NCBI GenBank assembly: GCA_041648175.1 | Contig: JBAZPO010000008.1 | Span: 123,480 to 187,479, forward strand | Length of the DNA: 64,000 nucleotides | From: Desulfobaccales bacterium | Lineage (GTDB): Bacteria; Desulfobacterota; Desulfobaccia; Desulfobaccales; 0-14-0-80-60-11 | Reading direction: 5' to 3' | The notes under the pieces: generated by a model | Databases searched by the model: none | The model's input: only the letters and a program-made list of their open reading frames with translations | Told to the model about the DNA's origin: nothing | Program-made: the position numbers and the translations under genes | Shown: positions 28,691-37,128 of the stretch, in pieces | How the letters are laid out: the number at the start of each line of letters is the position of its first letter | Position numbering within the stretch: position 1 is the first letter of the stretch

Positions 28691-29567
28691 TTACTATTTC
28701 CGTGCCGATACCGGTATCGGTAAAGATCTCCAGGAGGACCGCGTGCAGGGCGCGGCCGTCCAGGATATGGGCCTTGCCCACGCCATTCGCCACCGCATCC
28801 AGGCAGCAGTTGACCTTGGGGATCATGCCGCCTTTGATGGCGCCCGTGTCCATCATGGCCAGGGCCACGTCCCGGTTCAGGGACGAGACCAGATGGCCGT
28901 CAACGTCCAAGACCCCGGCCACATCGGTGAGCAAAATGAGCTTAACCGCACCCATGGCCTTAGCCACTGCGCCTGCCACCAGGTCGGCGTTGATGTTATA
29001 GGTTTCCCCGGCTTCCCCCACCCCCACCGGCGCCACCACCGGGATGAAATGGTGATCCTGGAGGGTGCGGAGCAGGGCGCTGTTGACCCCTACTACCTCA
29101 CCCACCAGCCCGATGTCGATGATCTCCGGGGGCTCGTCCTCACGGGGGCGGTAGTAATGGAGTTTTTTGGCCATGAGCAACCTGCCGTCCTTGCCGCTTA
29201 AGCCCACGGCGTTGCCACCGGCGGCGTTGATCAGATTGACGATCTCTTTATTGACCTTACCCGCCAGGACCATCTCCACCACATCCATGGTGCTCTCGTC
29301 GGTGACCCGGAGGCCGTCCACAAACCGGGTGGGGATGTTCATCTTGGCCAAGACCTGGCCGATCTGGGGACCACCGCCGTGCACCACCACCGGGTGGATG
29401 CCCAGGTATTGCAGGAGCGTCATATCCCGGGCGAACGCGGCTTTAAGTTCCGGTTCGGTCATGGCCGCGCCGCCGTACTTGATGACCAGGGTCTGCCCCT
29501 GGAAGCGGCGCATATAGGGCAAGGCCTCAAGTAATACTTCCGCTTTTTTTACCCATTCATTCGTCAT
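28686..29567 (-). CDS. argB: acetylglutamate kinase
   Basis: Phosphorylates N-acetylglutamate; the usual control point of arginine synthesis. 293 residues of the amino acid kinase fold: LVIKYGGAAMTEPELKAAF, VVHGGGPQIGQVLAKM, the RFVDGLRVTDESTMDVVEMV segment, INADLVAGAVAKAMGA and KVNCCLDAVANGV. The N-terminal helix (KKAEVLLEALPYMRRFQGQ) that makes hexamers in arginine-inhibited versions is present, so feedback inhibition by arginine is likely. First gene of the arginine cluster, downstream of hslU. Confidence 0.96.
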   Translation of the reverse strand: MTNEWVKKAEVLLEALPYMRRFQGQTLVIKYGGAAMTEPELKAAFARDMTLLQYLGIHPVVVHGGGPQIGQVLAKMNIPTRFVDGLRVTDESTMDVVEMVLAGKVNKEIVNLINAAGGNAVGLSGKDGRLLMAKKLHYYRPREDEPPEIIDIGLVGEVVGVNSALLRTLQDHHFIPVVAPVGVGEAGETYNINADLVAGAVAKAMGAVKLILLTDVAGVLDVDGHLVSSLNRDVALAMMDTGAIKGGMIPKVNCCLDAVANGVGKAHILDGRALHAVLLEIFTDTGIGTEIVT

Positions 29568-29599
29568 GGATTTTGGTGATCTCCCTAATGAAGAATGGC

Positions 29600-29701
29600 C
29601 TTGGGCGAAAAAGGGAAAAGGGCAAAAGGCGAAAAGGAAAAAAGCTCGTTAAATTGTGCTCTTCCTTTTCCCCTCTTCGCCTTTTCGCCTTTTCCCCCTT
29701 T
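29600..29701. repeat. GGCGAAAAGG / CGCCTTTTCG inverted cluster
   Basis: Between argB and hslU, purine-rich units (AAAAAGGG, AAAAGGCGAAAAGG) are followed after 25 bp by the complementary pyrimidine units (CCTTTTCCCCTCTTCGCC, TTTTCGCCTTTTCCCC), ending at the hslU stop codon. A partial copy occurs at 31890-31926, right after the xerC stop. It could terminate the hslVU transcript. Confidence 0.55.
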
Positions 29702-31075
29702 TTACAAAATGTACCGGCTCAAATCTTCGTCTTCGATGAGCGCGGCCAGGCGCTCCCGGACGTAGGCGTCGGTGATGGTGATTTCCTGGGCCGCCAGGTC
29801 CGGGGCCGTAAAGGAAATCTCCTCCAGCAGTTTCTCCATCACCGTATGGAGACGCCGGGCTCCGATATTTTCGGTCCGGTCGTTCACCTGGGTCGCCAGG
29901 GCGGCGAGTTCCTTGATGGCCTTGAGCGTGAATGTGAGCCGGATGCCTTCCGTGTTCATCAGGGCCTGATACTGCTTGATCAGGGCGTTTTCCGGCTCGG
30001 TTAAGATACGTTCAAAATCCTCGGCCCCCAGGGATTGGAGTTCCACCCGGATGGGGAAGCGGCCCTGCATCTCCGGGATCAAATCCGACGGCTTGGACAG
30101 GTGAAACGCCCCGGACGCGATGAACAGGATGTGATCGGTGTGCAACATGCCGTATTTGCTGTTGACCGTGGTGCCTTCCACGATGGGCAATAGGTCACGC
30201 TGCACCCCTTCCCGGGAGACGTCGGGTCCCCGGGTCTGGTCCCGGCCTACGATCTTGTCTATCTCATCCAAAAAGATAATGCCGTTTTGCTCCACCTTGC
30301 GCCGGGCCTCTTCCACCACCCGGTCCATGTCGATGAGGCGGCTAGCTTCCTCCTGGAGCAGGTATTCCCGGGCCTCCGAGACCTTGACTTTGCGCTGCTT
30401 GGTTTTGCCGGGAAAGAGGTTGCCCAGCATATCTTTGAAGTTAAAGTCCATTTCTTCTATGCCCGCGGCAGAGAAGATTTCCACCACCGGGGTGGTACGC
30501 TGGCTGACTTCCAGTTCCACGAAGCGGTCCTCCAGGCGTCCGGCCCGGAGCATGGACTTGAGCTTTTCCCGGGTTTTGTCACTTTCACCTTCGCCCTCGC
30601 CTTCCCCTTCCCCTGGCTGGTTTGGGGTCGAGCCGGGGAGCAGCATATCCAGCAGGCGTTCTTCCACCGCCTCCACGGCCTTGGCCTGGACCTTGTCCCG
30701 CTCTTCGGTCTTGACCATGGTGACGGCCAGTTCCATCAGGTCACGGACCATGGATTCCACGTCCCGGCCCACGTAGCCGACCTCGGTGAACTTGGAGGCC
30801 TCGATCTTGAGGAAGGGGGACGCGGTCAGTTTGGCCAATCTACGGGCGATCTCGGTCTTGCCCACGCCAGTGGGGCCGATCATGATGATGTTTTTGGGCG
30901 CGATTTCGTCCCGCAGGGCCTCGGGGACTTGTTGACGCCGCCAGCGGTTGCGCAGCGCGATAGCCACGGCGCGCTTGGCGTCCTTCTGGCCCACGATATA
31001 TTTGTCCAACTCCGCCACGGTCTCCTTAGGAGTCAGGTGATCCCCGGAGACGGGGAGAAATTTCAGCAATTCCAT
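29702..31075 (-). CDS. hslU: ATP-dependent protease ATPase subunit HslU
   Basis: AAA+ unfoldase that feeds substrates to the HslV peptidase. 457 residues: LTPKETVAELDKYIVGQKDAK, Walker A MIGPTGVGKTEIARRL, FTEVGYVGRDVESMVRDL pore loop, Walker B GIIFLDEIDKI, and the C-terminal sensor-2 region with NIGARRLHTVMEKLL. The extreme C-terminus LSRYIL, which docks into HslV, is intact. The I-domain contains a low-complexity EGEGEGE tract near residue 158, slightly unusual but in a variable loop. Confidence 0.96.
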   Translation of the reverse strand: MELLKFLPVSGDHLTPKETVAELDKYIVGQKDAKRAVAIALRNRWRRQQVPEALRDEIAPKNIIMIGPTGVGKTEIARRLAKLTASPFLKIEASKFTEVGYVGRDVESMVRDLMELAVTMVKTEERDKVQAKAVEAVEERLLDMLLPGSTPNQPGEGEGEGEGESDKTREKLKSMLRAGRLEDRFVELEVSQRTTPVVEIFSAAGIEEMDFNFKDMLGNLFPGKTKQRKVKVSEAREYLLQEEASRLIDMDRVVEEARRKVEQNGIIFLDEIDKIVGRDQTRGPDVSREGVQRDLLPIVEGTTVNSKYGMLHTDHILFIASGAFHLSKPSDLIPEMQGRFPIRVELQSLGAEDFERILTEPENALIKQYQALMNTEGIRLTFTLKAIKELAALATQVNDRTENIGARRLHTVMEKLLEEISFTAPDLAAQEITITDAYVRERLAALIEDEDLSRYIL

Positions 31076-31162
31076 GTTTGCAAGTCCCTTAAGCTATCTG
31101 CGTTCATCGGCGGTTATCGGCGGTTTAAAAATTAACCGCCGATGCACACCGGTAGACGCGGA

Positions 31163-31708
31163 TTATAATTCCTCAATCACGATCTCACTATTGGTATAGA
31201 CACACAATGACGCGGCGATGGACATGGCCTCCTGGCAAATCTCCACAGGACCCAGAGTGGTGTGGGTCATGAGGGCCCGGGCCGCGGCCAGGGCGAAGGA
31301 GCCGCCGGAGCCGATGGCCATGACGTCTTCGTCGGGCTCGATGACGTCGCCAGTCCCGGAGACCAGAAAGGCCGCGGTGCCGTCTACAGTCAGGAGCAAG
31401 GCCTCCAGGCGCCGCAGAATCTTGTCGGTGCGCCAGTCCTTGGCCAGCTCCACCACGGAGCGGGTGAGGTTGCCCTGGTGTTTCTCCAGCTTGGCTTCCA
31501 GGCGCTCGAATAGGGTGAGGGCGTCGGCCGTGGACCCCGCGAAGCCCACCAGGATCTTGCCGTGATAGAGCCTCCGGACCTTCTTGGCATGGTGTTTCAT
31601 CACCATGTCGCCCATGGTCACCTGGCCATCGCCGGCCAGGGCAACTTTATCGCCCCGGCGGACCATTAAGATGGTGGTGCCGCGGAACTTTGTATCGCTA
31701 TGGTTCAT
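31163..31708 (-). CDS. hslV: ATP-dependent protease peptidase subunit HslV
   Basis: Proteasome-like peptidase forming the core of HslVU. 181 residues. After a short propeptide, RGTTILMVRRGDKVALAGDGQVTMG carries the N-terminal catalytic threonine. Also the Lys of HHAKKVRRLYH, GFAGSTADALTLFERLE and DVMAIGSGGSFALAAARAL. Order xerC-hslV-hslU is conserved in many bacteria. It is 87 bp upstream of hslU. Confidence 0.96.
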   Translation of the reverse strand: MNHSDTKFRGTTILMVRRGDKVALAGDGQVTMGDMVMKHHAKKVRRLYHGKILVGFAGSTADALTLFERLEAKLEKHQGNLTRSVVELAKDWRTDKILRRLEALLLTVDGTAAFLVSGTGDVIEPDEDVMAIGSGGSFALAAARALMTHTTLGPVEICQEAMSIAASLCVYTNSEIVIEEL

Positions 31709-31730
31709 GCTATCCTTGTCTCGTTATTCT

Positions 31731-31926
31731 CGTTCCCAAGTTGCACTTGGGAACGGATTGAGGAGCCAAGCTTAGCTTGGCCCTCGAAGCAGAGCTTCGA
31801 GGAAATTTGGTTCCCAAGCTCAGCTTGGGAACCAGGTGAAGGTGCGCAGTGCGCACCCTACACGGCGGGCACGAAGGCCCGCTCCACCGATCCTCTTCGC
31901 CTTTTAACCTTTTCCCCGTTTCGCCC
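31731..31926. repeat. cluster of five palindromes between xerC and hslV
   Basis: In order: CGTTCCCAAGTTGC/ACTTGGGAACG (31731-31755), a short AAGCTTAGCTT unit, CTCGAAGCAGAGCTTCGAG (31783-31801), GGTTCCCAAGCTC/AGCTTGGGAACC (31809-31833), GGTGCGCAGTGCGCACC with CCTACA tail (31841-31862), and a CTTCGCCTTTT-type tract ending at the xerC stop. The GTTCCCAAG unit recurs at 34694. This fills the whole 218-bp spacer. Confidence 0.65.
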
Positions 31927-32835
31927 TTATTTACTCCGGGGATGGGCCTTGTCGTATTCTTCCATCAAATAATCCAGGTTCAAATGAGTATATCGCCCGG
32001 TTGTGGAGATCGAGGCATGGCCCAGCAACTCCTGGACGGCCCGCAGATCGGCCTGGCCCTCTAAAAGATGGGTGGCGAAGCTGTGGCGCAGGCCGTGGGG
32101 CGTCAACCCTTGGGAAAGCCCTGATTTGCCCACCCACTTGGCCACGAGCCGGGCAACGCCCCGGGTGGAGAGGCGACCCCCCCGGGAATTGACAAACAGG
32201 GCGGTTTCGTCCCCGGTGCCCTGCTGCGTAAGAAACCGCTGCCGCAGGGGCAGATAGGCCGACAGCGCCGCTTTGGCCGGCTCGCCCAGGAAGGCCAGGC
32301 GTTCCTTGCTACCTTTGCCCCAGACCCGGAGGATGCCCGGCTTCAGGTCGACGTCTTCCAGGCTGAGGCCGGCGAGTTCCGAGAGGCGGAGCCCTCCGCT
32401 GTAAAATACCTCAAGGACGGCTTTATCCCGGCAGGCCCCGAAGTCATCGCCCTTGGGTTCGCTCAACAGATGAAAGGTCTCGTCCACGCTCAGATAGTGG
32501 GGCAGAGGCTTTTCCAGCTTGGGGCTGGGGGCCAGTTTGGCCGGGTTCTGGGTCAAGACGCCGAGGCGTTGCAGGTATTTGAAAAAGGTGCGCAGCGCCG
32601 AGAGCTTGCGGGCTACCGTGGTCTTGCGGTTGATCTTGAGGGCCGTGGCCAGAAAGGCCCGTAAGTCCCGATAAGTCACTTGCTTAAGTTCGGCGTCTTG
32701 CCGCTCCCGGGCGTAAAACTCTAGAAATTGGGTGAGGTCGAGGCGGTAGTTTCTTAAGGTATGGGGCGACATCTGCCGCTCCACCTTGAGGTACCGCAAA
32801 AAGTCTTCCAGATGACTAAAGCCGTCCACCGCCAT
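31927..32835 (-). CDS. xerC: tyrosine recombinase XerC/XerD family
   Basis: Site-specific recombinase for resolving chromosome dimers at dif. 302 residues: N-terminal SAM-like DNA-binding domain (FLRYLKVERQMSPHTLRNYRLDLTQF begins it), then catalytic domain with Arg in YSGGLRLSELAGL, Lys in VWGKGSKER, HGLRH, GHASI and the nucleophile Tyr in TTGRYTHLN. Position upstream of hslVU matches XerC/CodV in other bacteria. Not linked to a mobile element here. Confidence 0.92.
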   Translation of the reverse strand: MAVDGFSHLEDFLRYLKVERQMSPHTLRNYRLDLTQFLEFYARERQDAELKQVTYRDLRAFLATALKINRKTTVARKLSALRTFFKYLQRLGVLTQNPAKLAPSPKLEKPLPHYLSVDETFHLLSEPKGDDFGACRDKAVLEVFYSGGLRLSELAGLSLEDVDLKPGILRVWGKGSKERLAFLGEPAKAALSAYLPLRQRFLTQQGTGDETALFVNSRGGRLSTRGVARLVAKWVGKSGLSQGLTPHGLRHSFATHLLEGQADLRAVQELLGHASISTTGRYTHLNLDYLMEEYDKAHPRSK

Positions 32836-33308
32836 GGAATCCTTGGGAAAACCTGCCCCATTCTCCCTTTAACCCATTTAAAAGATAGATATTATCATGA
32901 AGTGTCCGCAATGCCAAAGATTATCAAGGATAGAATGAGACCGGAGGACTGCAATGAGATTGAATGGGGCTGTAGGCTGAGGTCGCATTTATCACTGGAG
33001 CCAGAAAAATAACTCTACTCACCCCCACCCCAGCCCTCCCCCATCACGGGGGAGGGAGGAAAGGGACAATGCATTTCGTGCTCCGATCAATAGAAAAAGC
33101 GTCTCGGCTGTAAAGCGCAGGTTTTTGTAAGAGACTGCGGCTACCCAAATTGACCAGTAGTCCAGGGAAAAGTCTTTAATTGACTTATGTGCAATAATTG
33201 GAGCTTGCGCAGAAGAATACTAAAGTTATACACTTATAAAAGTATCAGGGAGATTCATAAATCCCCTCTGCCGATTTTCTTTGATTACCTTTACGAGGAG
33301 TTTTGGAT
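32836..33308. other. gene-free spacer between xerC and the Mrp gene
   Basis: This 473-bp divergent intergenic region holds a perfect GC-rich hairpin CCCTCCCC-CATCAC-GGGGGAGGG at 33034-33056 and an AT-rich stretch from 33170 to 33290 that must include the Mrp promoter. I could not fix a convincing -35/-10 pair. The short open frames in it have no recognisable product. Confidence 0.5.
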
Positions 33309-34580
33309 ATGGAAAAATGTTCCCACGGAGCCGATCCCAAGTCCTGCGGCGAAGACCCCAAGTCTTGCCAGGGCTGCGATCCGGCTCATCATGAGCCCGA
33401 CAAAGACCAGGAAGAACGGGAACTGGCCCGCACCCTAAAGCAGATTCGCCACAAACTGGTGGTGATGAGCGGCAAGGGCGGCGTGGGCAAAAGCAGTGTG
33501 GCCGTCAGCCTGGCCCTGGCCCTGGCCCGCCGGGGCAAAAAGGTGGGGTTGATGGATGTGGACCTCCACGGCCCCAACGTTTTAAGGATGCTGGGCCTGA
33601 AGCAGCCTATGGATTTAACCCATGCCCAGTTTGATCTGCCCCCGGACCTCTTTGACACCCTCCGGGTCATCTCCATCGAAGTTTTGATGCGCGACCGGGA
33701 CATGGCGGTGATCTGGCGGGGTCCCTTAAAACACCAGCTCATCCGCCAGTTCCTCAGCGAAGTGCAGTGGGGAAATCTGGATTACCTGGTGGTGGATTCG
33801 CCCCCGGGGACCGGGGATGAGCCCATGAGCGTGGCCCAGACTATCCCCGACGCCGTAGCCATCGTCGTCACCACCCCCCAGGAAATTTCCCTGGCGGATG
33901 TGCGGAAGTCACTGAATTTCTGCGAAAAGATCAACATGAAGGTAGTGGGCATCGTAGAGAACATGAGCGGCTACGCCTGTCCCCATTGCGGCAAGGACCT
34001 GCCCCTGTTCAAGAGCGGCGGCGGCTTAAAGACCGCCCAAGCCGCCAAGGTTCCCTTCCTGGGAGCCCTGCCGTTCGACCCCGCGGTGGTGGAGGCCTCG
34101 GATCAGGGAAAACTTATGCAGGTGAAGGAGGCCGACAGCCCCTTCTTCCAGGCCCTGAAACCCATCGTGGAATACATCCTGGAGACCCTGCCCGCGACGC
34201 CGGCGGTTACTCGGGAGCCTGGGGTTATGAAGTTCGCCCTGCCGGTGGAAGACGGCAAACTGACGGACAAGTTCGGCCATGCCTCCCACTTTGCCATCTT
34301 TAAGGTCAAAGACGGCGCCATCGGGCCTAAGGAACTCATCCCCAGCCCGCCCCACGAACCCGGGGGCATCCCCGAATGGCTGGATGACCTGGGAGTAACC
34401 CACATCATCGCCGGCACTCTGGGAGAAAAAGCCCAAGGGCTGCTGACCAAGAAAGGCATCGAAGTGGTGGCCGGCGCTCCCCTGGAGGCCCCGGAAGTAT
34501 TGGTGGAGAAATACCTCAAGAAGACCCTCGCCACCAGCCCCCGGGAGCACCCGGCAAGTTGCGGCTGCGGGCAGGGGTAA
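33309..34580 (+). CDS. mrp: Mrp/NBP35-type ATPase fused to a NifX-like domain
   Basis: P-loop ATPase that carries Fe-S clusters to target proteins. 423 residues from ATG 33309 (GAGGAG 8 bp upstream; a TTG at 33303 is possible). Cys 4, 13, 20 and 23 form an N-terminal Cys-rich segment. Deviant Walker A VVMSGKGGVGKSS is at 51-63, then MDVDLHGPNVLRMLG, VDSPPGTGDEPMS and the Fe-S ligand pair YACPHCGKD. After about residue 295 a NifX/NifB-type domain follows (MKFALPVEDGKLTDKFGHAS...), and the tail ends in CGCGQG. The fusion is typical of anaerobic Deltaproteobacteria. Confidence 0.9.
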   Translation: MEKCSHGADPKSCGEDPKSCQGCDPAHHEPDKDQEERELARTLKQIRHKLVVMSGKGGVGKSSVAVSLALALARRGKKVGLMDVDLHGPNVLRMLGLKQPMDLTHAQFDLPPDLFDTLRVISIEVLMRDRDMAVIWRGPLKHQLIRQFLSEVQWGNLDYLVVDSPPGTGDEPMSVAQTIPDAVAIVVTTPQEISLADVRKSLNFCEKINMKVVGIVENMSGYACPHCGKDLPLFKSGGGLKTAQAAKVPFLGALPFDPAVVEASDQGKLMQVKEADSPFFQALKPIVEYILETLPATPAVTREPGVMKFALPVEDGKLTDKFGHASHFAIFKVKDGAIGPKELIPSPPHEPGGIPEWLDDLGVTHIIAGTLGEKAQGLLTKKGIEVVAGAPLEAPEVLVEKYLKKTLATSPREHPASCGCGQG

Positions 34581-34628
34581 TACGACGTAAAAAGCTCCAG
34601 GCAGCCGCAGGCTTTGCTGTGAAAGTCC

Positions 34629-34719
34629 TGTAGGGGCGGGTTTAAAACCCTCCCCTACAAGCGGTGTCCAAGCGGAGCTTGGGCGGAAAGTAGCGTTCCC
34701 AAGTGCAAACTTGGGAACG
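34629..34719. repeat. palindromes with GGTTTAAAACC and GTTCCCAAG cores
   Basis: TGTAGGGGCGGGTTTAAAAC and its near-complement form a 31-bp imperfect palindrome at 34629-34659; CGTTCCCAAGTGC/AAACTTGGGAACG is at 34694-34719. Both are repeated elsewhere in the window (43387 and 31731). They lie between the convergent Mrp and YedF-like genes and may serve as a two-way terminator. Confidence 0.6.
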
Positions 34720-34808
34720 AGGGCGCAAAAATTATGGAGCCGAGGCGAGGCCCTCGGCTCCACATTCTCCTTACTCCCTGACTGGAGCTTGTAGGGGAGC
34801 GGGCAGGC

Positions 34809-35243
34809 TCAGGTTAGAGAAATGACTTTGTCCGCCAGTTGCATGGAGGTCACGATATCCACCATGCTGGTGAGTTCACCTACCTGTTTCTTTTCCAGGA
34901 GATTGAAGGTCTTCAAGCAGGGGCCACAGACCAGGATGCCGAGCCCTTCATCGGCCAGGGCTTGAAGCTGGGGCAAAGCTTCCGACCCCTCTACGGCCAG
35001 TTTGACTCCCGAATTTAAGAGAACCAGGCGCCACAGGTCGCTCCCCATTTCCTTCATGGTCCTGATAAAATTGACCACGATTTTGCGTCCGAGTTCATCA
35101 TCGCCCTTACCCAGACTGTCTGCGGCCAGTAGCACCAGGATCTTCTTAACGTCCTGCACGTCCTGAGCCGGGGCTTTGTGAACCGGGATTTCCCCGGTAC
35201 AACAAGCCTGGCCCGCCAGTTCGCTTCGCATCGTCTCAGCCAC
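34809..35243 (-). CDS. yedF: YedF-like DsrE-fold sulfurtransferase-related protein
   Basis: 144 residues. After 30 variable residues comes a DsrE-fold domain with the YedF wording: LLAADSLGKGDDELGRKIVVN, LVLLNSGVKLAVEGSEALPQL, LGILVCGPCLKTFNLL (the conserved CxxC) and VGELTSMVDIV. Full YedF proteins, linked to selenium or sulfur handling, begin with a TusA domain. Here that domain is missing and only an ACCTG motif precedes the core. Neighbours are the Mrp ATPase (convergent) and an ECF sigma factor. Exact role unknown. Confidence 0.75.
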   Translation of the reverse strand: MAETMRSELAGQACCTGEIPVHKAPAQDVQDVKKILVLLAADSLGKGDDELGRKIVVNFIRTMKEMGSDLWRLVLLNSGVKLAVEGSEALPQLQALADEGLGILVCGPCLKTFNLLEKKQVGELTSMVDIVTSMQLADKVISLT

Positions 35244-35307
35244 GGTCGTTCTCCTTTTCCTCTCGCTTTTTACTCTTAAGACGATGGCGATCGGAAAAAG
35301 GATACAG

Positions 35308-35886
35308 TTAAGGGTTGGGCGGTTTCAGGAAAAGCTTGTAGCCACTAGGGGTTTCAGGCTGGCAGGTTAAGACATTCCTCTCATCCACTTCGAAGACACA
35401 GTGTTCCTCCAGCAGGGCCTTCAGTTTTTTCCGGGCCCGATGGAGCCTGATCTTGACGTTTTCCACGGTAATCTCCAGGATCTCGGCGATTTCCCGCTGG
35501 CTGAACTCGCTGATATCCGAGAGAATGATGACACTGCGGAGCGACTCGGGCAGATGGTTGACCAGGCCAAAGACACATTTGCGCATCTGGCCTTGTTCCA
35601 GTTCTTTCTGAGCCGTGGTGGCCATTGTTGGCTTTCCGGAGATTTCTTCCAGGCCCAGGTTGGCGGCTTTTCCTTGCTGGCGGAAATAATCCTGGCAGAT
35701 ATTGTAGGCAATCCTAAATATCCAGGCTTTCAGCTTGGTGGCATCCCTGACGTTTTCCAGGTTATTGTTGATTCTGATAAAGGTCTCCTGCACTAAGTCA
35801 TCCGCCACCCACTCGTTTCTCACCGTATGCAGAATGAATTTTCTGACTCCCTGGTAATATTGATCGTAAATCTCCGTGAGGTGCAT
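35308..35886 (-). CDS. ECF-type RNA polymerase sigma factor (SigZ-like)
   Basis: 192 residues with region 2 (YDQYYQGVRKFILHTV, DDLVQETFIRI, KLKAWIFRIAYNICQDYFR) and region 4 (NHLPESLRSVIILSDISEFSQREIAEIL...VKIRLHRARKKLKAL). A 30-residue tail follows with EHCVFEVDERN, like the C(C)xFExDxxG end of SigZ-type factors, which may sense redox or metal. No anti-sigma factor gene is beside it; instead a small CxxC protein of the AhpD type follows 18 bp upstream in coordinate order on the same strand, outside the sigma gene's downstream side. Target promoters unknown. Confidence 0.88.
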   Translation of the reverse strand: MHLTEIYDQYYQGVRKFILHTVRNEWVADDLVQETFIRINNNLENVRDATKLKAWIFRIAYNICQDYFRQQGKAANLGLEEISGKPTMATTAQKELEQGQMRKCVFGLVNHLPESLRSVIILSDISEFSQREIAEILEITVENVKIRLHRARKKLKALLEEHCVFEVDERNVLTCQPETPSGYKLFLKPPNP

Positions 35887-35904
35887 CTCTAAATCCCTGT
35901 CAAC

Positions 35905-36165
35905 TCAGGAACCGCATTTCGGACTGCATTTATCGCTTGGCAAGGGGCAAGCATCCCCCTCCTGACCCGTTAAGCTTCTGACGCTATTCTTCATCAGCAT
36001 GTTGATATTATTTTTAATTTTGTAGGCACATTCCACCGCCGCTTGAATATCCTCCGGGGCCAGGCCGCAGGCCTGGGCCTTCTGATAATAGTAGTCAAAG
36101 CAGGGAATACAGTTGGCCGCGACTGCCGCTCCCAGACAAACCAACAGCTGGGTTTTTTCTTCCAT
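35905..36165 (-). CDS. AhpD/carboxymuconolactone decarboxylase-like CxxC protein
   Basis: 86 residues. The core is LGAAVAANCIPCFDYYYQKA (CxxC at 19-22) followed by GLAPEDIQAAVECAYKIKNN, the pattern of AhpD-like peroxidase partners, which use the CxxC to pass electrons or remove peroxides. The C-terminal tail adds three more cysteines (ACPLPSDKCSPKCGS), which is unusual and may bind metal. It is transcribed just before the ECF sigma gene (18-bp gap), so the two likely form one operon. Confidence 0.75.
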   Translation of the reverse strand: MEEKTQLLVCLGAAVAANCIPCFDYYYQKAQACGLAPEDIQAAVECAYKIKNNINMLMKNSVRSLTGQEGDACPLPSDKCSPKCGS

Positions 36166-36266
36166 GGATCTTCCCCCTCCTGATTCTGCCGGATTATTAC
36201 TGAGACGTTACAGCTCGACAAAAGGTTACTCGGGTACCTGTCACTTTCCCATCATCTGTTCCCTTT

Positions 36267-36728
36267 TTATCCCCACTCCAAGGTCAAGAGCAAGGCGTCT
36301 TCCTGGGTATCGTCGTAGTAGCGGGGACGGCGGCCCACTTCTTTAAATCCAAAAGATTCATACAGGGCGCGGGCCGCGAGGTTGGACGGCCGCACCTCCA
36401 GCCAGGCGATCTCGGCTCCCTGGGTCCGGGCCTGGGCCAGGCCTTCGGACAGCAAGCGCCGGGCGATGCCTTTACGACGATGGGCGGGGTGAACAGCCAG
36501 ATTGAGAATGTGCATCTCGTCGAGCACGACCCAGAAAATGAGGTAGGCCCAGGTCTGCCAGGGTTGAGGAGAGGGAGGGCCGGCAACCAGCATAGAGCTG
36601 TTCCGGTGGGCCAATTCCGAAAGGAAGGACCACCGGGACCACGGGGTGGAAAAAGAGTGCGATTCGATGGCCCAGATGGCCGAGACATCCGCCAGGCCGG
36701 CCCGGCGGATGAGAAGCCCTGGGATCAT
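36267..36728 (-). CDS. rimI: ribosomal protein S18-alanine N-acetyltransferase
   Basis: GNAT-fold acetyltransferase. 153 residues with IRRAGLADVSAIWAIESHSF, FSTPWSRWSFLSEL, LNLAVHPAHRRKGIARRLL (acetyl-CoA loop R/Q-x-x-G-x-A) and LEVRPSNLAARALYESFGF, which is the RimI wording. Start overlaps the EIIA stop by 4 bp (ATGA), so it is at the end of the rpoN-PTS operon. Confidence 0.9.
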   Translation of the reverse strand: MIPGLLIRRAGLADVSAIWAIESHSFSTPWSRWSFLSELAHRNSSMLVAGPPSPQPWQTWAYLIFWVVLDEMHILNLAVHPAHRRKGIARRLLSEGLAQARTQGAEIAWLEVRPSNLAARALYESFGFKEVGRRPRYYDDTQEDALLLTLEWG

Positions 36729-37126
36729 TTTTTATGGAGAACCTCGCTGGCAACGGTGATCCCTTTCTGACCGGATTGCTTCAGGGCCAGGGCTACCTCT
36801 CGCAGGTCATTCTTATCCCGGAGTTGCGCCAGTTTCATGAGCATGGGCAGATTGACGCCGGTGATGACTTCCACCTTGCCCTCTTGCAGGAAAGACAGAG
36901 TGAGGTTAGAGGGGGTGCCCCCCAGCATGTCGGTGAGGATGACCACGCCGCTGCCGTTATTCACCTGGGACAGGCCGCGCTGGATCTGCTGGCGGGAGAC
37001 CTCGGGGGCCGCGTTGGGGTCCAGGGACACGGCCACGATTTTCTCCTGCCGCCCCAGGATCAGGTCCCAGACGCTGGTAAGCGCCTCGGCCAGTTCCTTA
37101 TGAGTGACGATTAAGATTCCAATCAT
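36725..37126 (-). CDS. PTS EIIA component, mannose family
   Basis: 133 residues of the EIIA-Man fold. The phosphorylated histidine is His 9 in IGILIVTHKELAEAL; also VVILTDMLGGTPSNL and EVITGVNLPMLMKL. No EIIB, EIIC, HPr or enzyme I gene is nearby in the window, so the protein probably works in regulation rather than sugar uptake, as proposed for this locus in other Deltaproteobacteria. Located between rapZ (2-bp gap) and rimI. Confidence 0.9.
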   Translation of the reverse strand: MIGILIVTHKELAEALTSVWDLILGRQEKIVAVSLDPNAAPEVSRQQIQRGLSQVNNGSGVVILTDMLGGTPSNLTLSFLQEGKVEVITGVNLPMLMKLAQLRDKNDLREVALALKQSGQKGITVASEVLHKK

Positions 37127-37128
37127 AA

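Noticed and set aside
31731..31926. Spacer with several palindromes considered as a CRISPR array
   Set aside because: Units differ in sequence and spacing, there are no equal-length repeats with unique spacers, and no cas gene is near.
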